Shown here one piece after another: positions 61,020 to 64,000 of a DNA stretch of 64,000 nucleotides. Source of the DNA: Pseudoxanthomonas sp. CF385 (lineage in GTDB: Bacteria; Pseudomonadota; Gammaproteobacteria; Xanthomonadales; Xanthomonadaceae); assembly GCF_900104255.1 (NCBI RefSeq), contig NZ_FNKZ01000002.1:930001-994000 (forward strand). The letters run 5' to 3'. The notes under the pieces are model-generated. The model worked only from the letters and a program-made list of their open reading frames with translations. It ran no database searches and was not told the DNA's origin. Each line of letters opens with the position of its first letter. Within the stretch, counting starts at the first letter, position 1. Both the position numbers and the translations under genes were made by a program.

Positions 61020-61940
61020 TTATTTGTTCGACGGTGCCGCTACCAGTGCGTCGCGGCGACGCGCGCGCCACAGGCCATCGCTGGCGAAGATCACCAGGCC
61101 CGCCCAGATCGCGGCGAAGCCGATCGCGCGCGTGGCGTCGAAGGCTTCCTTGAACACCAGCACGCCGATCAGGAACTGCAGGCTGGGCGCGATGTACTGC
61201 AGCAGGCCCACCACCGACAGCGGGATGCGCCGCACGCCGTAAGCGAAGCCGATCAGCGGCACCGCGGTGACCACGCCGCCGAGGATGAGCAGTAGGTTGT
61301 TCTTCCAGCCGAAGCCATCGATGAAGCCTCCGCCGTGTCCGAATTCGCCCCAGACGACATAGGCCAGCGCCGGCAGGAACAGGTACAGGCTCTCCACACC
61401 CAGTCCCGCCACCGCATCCACCGCGACCAGCTTGCGGACCAGGCCATACAGGCCGAACGAGAACGCCAGGCCCAGCGCGATCCACGGCGGCGAGCCCGCC
61501 TGCAGCGTCAGCCACGCCACGCCGGCCAGCGCGAACGCCACCGCGATCCACTGCGCAGGCGACAAGCGCTCACGCAGGACCATGACGCCCAGCACCACGT
61601 TGATCAACGGGTTGATGAAGTAACCGAGGCTGGTTTCCACCACATGGCCGGCGTTGACGGCCCAGATGTAGAGGCCCCAGTTGAACGCGATCAGCAGGCT
61701 GCTGATGCCGAGCAGCGGCACGGCGCGCGGTTGCGCGCGGATCTGCCGCCACCAGCCGAGGCCGTTCTTCAGCAAAAGCCACCCCAGGACCAGCACCGCG
61801 CTCCACACGATGCGGTGGGCGATGATCTGGAACGACGGCACCGCCTTGAGCAGGTGCCAGTACAGCGGCACCACGCCCCAGATCAGGAAGGTACCGACGG
61901 TGATCGCCAGCCCTTTGCGGTCGAGCGGTGGCGGGGTCAT
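61020..61940 (-). CDS. EamA-family transporter, RarD-like
   Basis: A 306-residue protein with ten hydrophobic helices. It begins KGLAITVGTFLIWGVVPLYW and shows NWGLYIWAVNAGHVVETSLG and YFINPLINVVLGV, the RarD signature. RarD-type proteins export or import small molecules such as chloramphenicol or amino-acid-like compounds, mostly uncharacterised. Its start overlaps the end of the next EamA gene by four bases, so the pair is coupled. Confidence 0.87.
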   Translation of the reverse strand: MTPPPLDRKGLAITVGTFLIWGVVPLYWHLLKAVPSFQIIAHRIVWSAVLVLGWLLLKNGLGWWRQIRAQPRAVPLLGISSLLIAFNWGLYIWAVNAGHVVETSLGYFINPLINVVLGVMVLRERLSPAQWIAVAFALAGVAWLTLQAGSPPWIALGLAFSFGLYGLVRKLVAVDAVAGLGVESLYLFLPALAYVVWGEFGHGGGFIDGFGWKNNLLLILGGVVTAVPLIGFAYGVRRIPLSVVGLLQYIAPSLQFLIGVLVFKEAFDATRAIGFAAIWAGLVIFASDGLWRARRRDALVAAPSNK

Positions 61941-62845
61941 TTCGACTGCCGTGCGCGCGCCAGCGTGATGACCACGACGCCGGCGAGGATCACCGCCATC
62001 GCGCCGAGGTCGTGCGCGGTGAAGGTCTCGCCGGCGATGAAGGCGCCCAGCGCCACGGCGATGACCGGGTTGACGTAGGCATAGCTGCCGACCAGCACGG
62101 GACGCGCATGGTGCAGCAGCCACACGTAGGCGGTGAAGGCGATGATCGAACCGAACACCGCCAGGTAGGCGACGGCGAGCGCGCCGTTTACGGTCCAATC
62201 GGCCACGTTGAATCGCTCGCCATGCAGCAGGCCCGCGGTCACCAGCATCACGCCCGCGGCCAGCATCTGCGCCGCGGCCGTCATGAACGGCGATGGCAGG
62301 TCGCGTCCGCGCGACCACACCGAGCCGTAGGCCCAGGCGATCGGCGCCAGCAGCAACAGCACCAGCCCGACCGGCGACCCGGTCAGCGAACTGCCCGCGT
62401 TGAGCCAGACCACGCCGGCGAACCCGACGATGATGCCCAGCCATTCGCCGCGGGTCGGGTGCTGCCCGCGCATCGCGCCGAACAGGCCCATCCACAGCGG
62501 CATCGATGCCACGGCGACCGCAGCGAGACCGGACGACACCGTCTGTTCGGCGAGCACCACCATGCCGTTGCCCATCAGCAACAGCAGCGCGCCCATCACC
62601 AGCAGGTTCTTCCATTGCGCGCGCGTCGGCGCGGCGACACCGCGCCAGCGCAGGAACAGGTACAGCACCAGACCCGCCGCGACGAAACGGCTGCCCGACA
62701 CCATCAGCAACGGCGGGAAGCCGCCTTCGAGCGCGAAGCGGATGCCCAGATAGGTCGATCCCCAGACCACGTAGACGATGGACAGGGCGGCAGCGACGGC
62801 AAGGCCGCCACGCGCAGGCGCGGCGGCGGAAACGGACGAGGTCAT
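61937..62845 (-). CDS. EamA-family transporter
   Basis: A 302-residue protein with ten predicted helices. Segments such as IVYVVWGSTYLGIRFAL at the start (GSTY motif), MPLWMGLFGAM and GSYAYVNPVIAVALGAFIAG near the end are the EamA/YedA pattern. It may export amino acids or other metabolites. It overlaps the following RarD-like gene by four bases and is the first of the two. Confidence 0.88.
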   Translation of the reverse strand: MTSSVSAAAPARGGLAVAAALSIVYVVWGSTYLGIRFALEGGFPPLLMVSGSRFVAAGLVLYLFLRWRGVAAPTRAQWKNLLVMGALLLLMGNGMVVLAEQTVSSGLAAVAVASMPLWMGLFGAMRGQHPTRGEWLGIIVGFAGVVWLNAGSSLTGSPVGLVLLLLAPIAWAYGSVWSRGRDLPSPFMTAAAQMLAAGVMLVTAGLLHGERFNVADWTVNGALAVAYLAVFGSIIAFTAYVWLLHHARPVLVGSYAYVNPVIAVALGAFIAGETFTAHDLGAMAVILAGVVVITLARARQSK

Positions 62846-62978
62846 GGGGAACCGTGGGGAGTGCGGTATGCCGTAATTCTAGGCCAGGCGGGGACCGACG
62901 GCATGACGGAACCGCGGTCGGTCGGTTGAAACCTTTCCGGCGCGGCTTGAATTCCGTTCAAGCCGGCTGCGGACAGGA

Positions 62979-63830
62979 TCAGCCCTGTTCGCGTGCGAGC
63001 AGCTGCTGCTTGCGCGGCAGACCCCAGCGGTAGCCGCCCAGCGAACCGTCGCCGCGGATCACCCGATGGCACGGCACCACGACGGCGATGCGGTTGTGCG
63101 CGCACGCACTGGCCACGGCACGCGCGGCGCGCGGTGCACCCAACTGACGCGCGAGGCCGGCATAGCTCACCGTCTCGCCCTCGGGCACCTTCATCAGCGC
63201 ATCCCAGACGCGCTGCTGGAAGCCCGTGCCCAGCAGGTCGACCGGCACGTGCGCCTCGCGCCCAGCGAGGCGCTCGGCCACCGCCTGCAGGCGCGGCGCG
63301 AGGAAATCATCGCGACCGGCCTCCACGCGTTCCAGTTGCGCGTGCGGGAACTCGTCGCACAGGCGGCGCTCCAGCGCCGCATCGTCATCGCCCAGTTCGA
63401 TCGCGCAGATGCCGCGCTCGGTGGCCGCCACCAGCGCGCGGCCCAACAGCGTGTCCACCAGCGTCCAGCGGATCGACACGCCGCGCCCGCCGGCGCGGTA
63501 GGTGGCGGGCGTCATGCCCAACCGCGTGGCGCCGCGTTCGTAGAGCCGCGACGGCGAGCCGTAGCCGGCGTCGTACAGCGCCGTGGTCACGTCGTGTCCC
63601 TCGCGCAGCGCGGACTTCAGCGTGCCGAGCTTCTTGCGGGCGAGGTATTCGGCGGGACTCAGTCCGTAACGCGCACGGAAGCGCCGCTGCAGGTGCGAAG
63701 CGCTGAGGCCGGTGCGCGCGGCCAGGTCCGACAACGAGGGTTCGCCCTCATCCAGCAGGCGGCGGGCGGCCTCGAGCGGATCGGGCGAAAGCACGGAGGA
63801 AGCGGAAGGGCGGCGCGTCATGGTGTCCAT
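62979..63830 (-). CDS. Ada-like regulator / O6-methylguanine-DNA methyltransferase
   Basis: A 283-residue protein with an AraC-type DNA-binding region at about 15-110 (DLAARTGLSASHLQRRFRAR, then SPAEYLARKKL). A methyltransferase domain follows from about 120, with the active site PCHRVIRGDGSLGGYRWG (methyl-accepting Cys). E. coli Ada is 354 residues and starts with a zinc-Cys domain that repairs methyl phosphotriesters; that domain is absent here. The protein may repair O6-methylguanine and regulate, but not sense phosphotriesters. Start 63830 or 63821. Confidence 0.86.
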   Translation of the reverse strand: MDTMTRRPSASSVLSPDPLEAARRLLDEGEPSLSDLAARTGLSASHLQRRFRARYGLSPAEYLARKKLGTLKSALREGHDVTTALYDAGYGSPSRLYERGATRLGMTPATYRAGGRGVSIRWTLVDTLLGRALVAATERGICAIELGDDDAALERRLCDEFPHAQLERVEAGRDDFLAPRLQAVAERLAGREAHVPVDLLGTGFQQRVWDALMKVPEGETVSYAGLARQLGAPRAARAVASACAHNRIAVVVPCHRVIRGDGSLGGYRWGLPRKQQLLAREQG

Positions 63831-63906
63831 GCGCCCAGACTAGGCCGGGCGCAACGGACGCGCTATCCGGATCTTGCGCGGAGTGCGAGGCACCCTACGC
63901 ATGGGA

Positions 63907-64000
63907 TCACTCGGCCCAGCGGCCGGGGCCCGGCGAATCCGGCAGGACCTGCGCGGACAGCTTGCGGTCCTGGCCGAGGATCTCGATCGCGTCGCCGAGG
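63907..64000 (-). CDS. 3' end of an unidentified gene (partial)
   Basis: The last 30 codons of a minus-strand gene that starts outside the window. Readable residues are LGDAIEILGQDRKLSAQVL followed by a Pro/Gly-rich end and a TGA stop. The beta pattern could be the end of a GcvT/dimethylglycine oxidase-type barrel (GDxxEI...AxVL), but I would not name it on this evidence. It runs away from the ada-like gene by 76 bp. Confidence 0.5.
   Translation of the reverse strand, partial: LGDAIEILGQDRKLSAQVLPDSPGPGRWAE

Overview
The window is about 69% GC, gene-dense and without rRNA, tRNA or phage genes. It looks like chromosome from a Xanthomonadaceae (Lysobacteraceae) bacterium, with Pseudoxanthomonas or a close relative my best guess. 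That rests on a split adenosylcobalamin-dependent ribonucleotide reductase with a histone H1-like gene between its halves, many secreted enzymes and lipoproteins, and several REP-type palindrome families between genes. Species cannot be fixed from the sequence alone.

Layout. 1-11 kb: an ECF sigma factor, an isochorismatase-type hydrolase, small secreted proteins, an MscS-type channel, an MFS exporter, a GH2-like glycosidase, and an amidohydrolase/ankyrin pair read away from a LysR regulator. 11-24 kb: an XRE regulator, an endonuclease/exonuclease/phosphatase-fold enzyme, an M23-like protein, a PAS histidine kinase with a single-domain receiver, a secreted repeat-domain protein of lower GC, an M28 aminopeptidase, a PPOX-like flavoprotein and an FKBP isomerase. 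24-30.5 kb: mostly minus-strand small lipoproteins and membrane proteins of unknown role, a 21-bp tandem repeat array (26321-26669), a YrhB/Imm35-like protein and remnants of a duplicated gene end.

30.5-34 kb is an accessory patch of visibly lower GC. It holds a 740-residue AAA_13/RloC-type ATPase with a CxxC zinc-hook candidate and a C-terminal R-x3-E...H triad like the PrrC/RloC anticodon nucleases, followed by a coiled-coil membrane protein. This is the best candidate for a defence system here. 34-38.2 kb carries the two halves of the class II ribonucleotide reductase, the histone-like gene, a REP array and a NrdR-like box; nrdJb also carries an in-frame REP copy and an A9 tract.

38.7-47 kb: a Do-family protease, a YqjD/YqjE/YqjK-like envelope operon, an AI-2E-family transporter, a ~495-bp palindromic element, a HAD phosphatase/M17 aminopeptidase pair and a GGDEF protein. 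47-51 kb: an ABC exporter with a DesK/DesR-like two-component system behind a perfect dyad. 51-56 kb: a MacAB-like adaptor/ATPase/double-permease operon. 56-61 kb: a molybdenum hydroxylase module (2Fe-2S subunit, Tat-exported molybdopterin subunit, di-haem lipoprotein) divergent from its maturation genes (XdhC, MocA-like). 61-64 kb: two EamA transporters, an Ada-like methyltransferase without the N-terminal zinc domain, and the 3' end of an unidentified gene.
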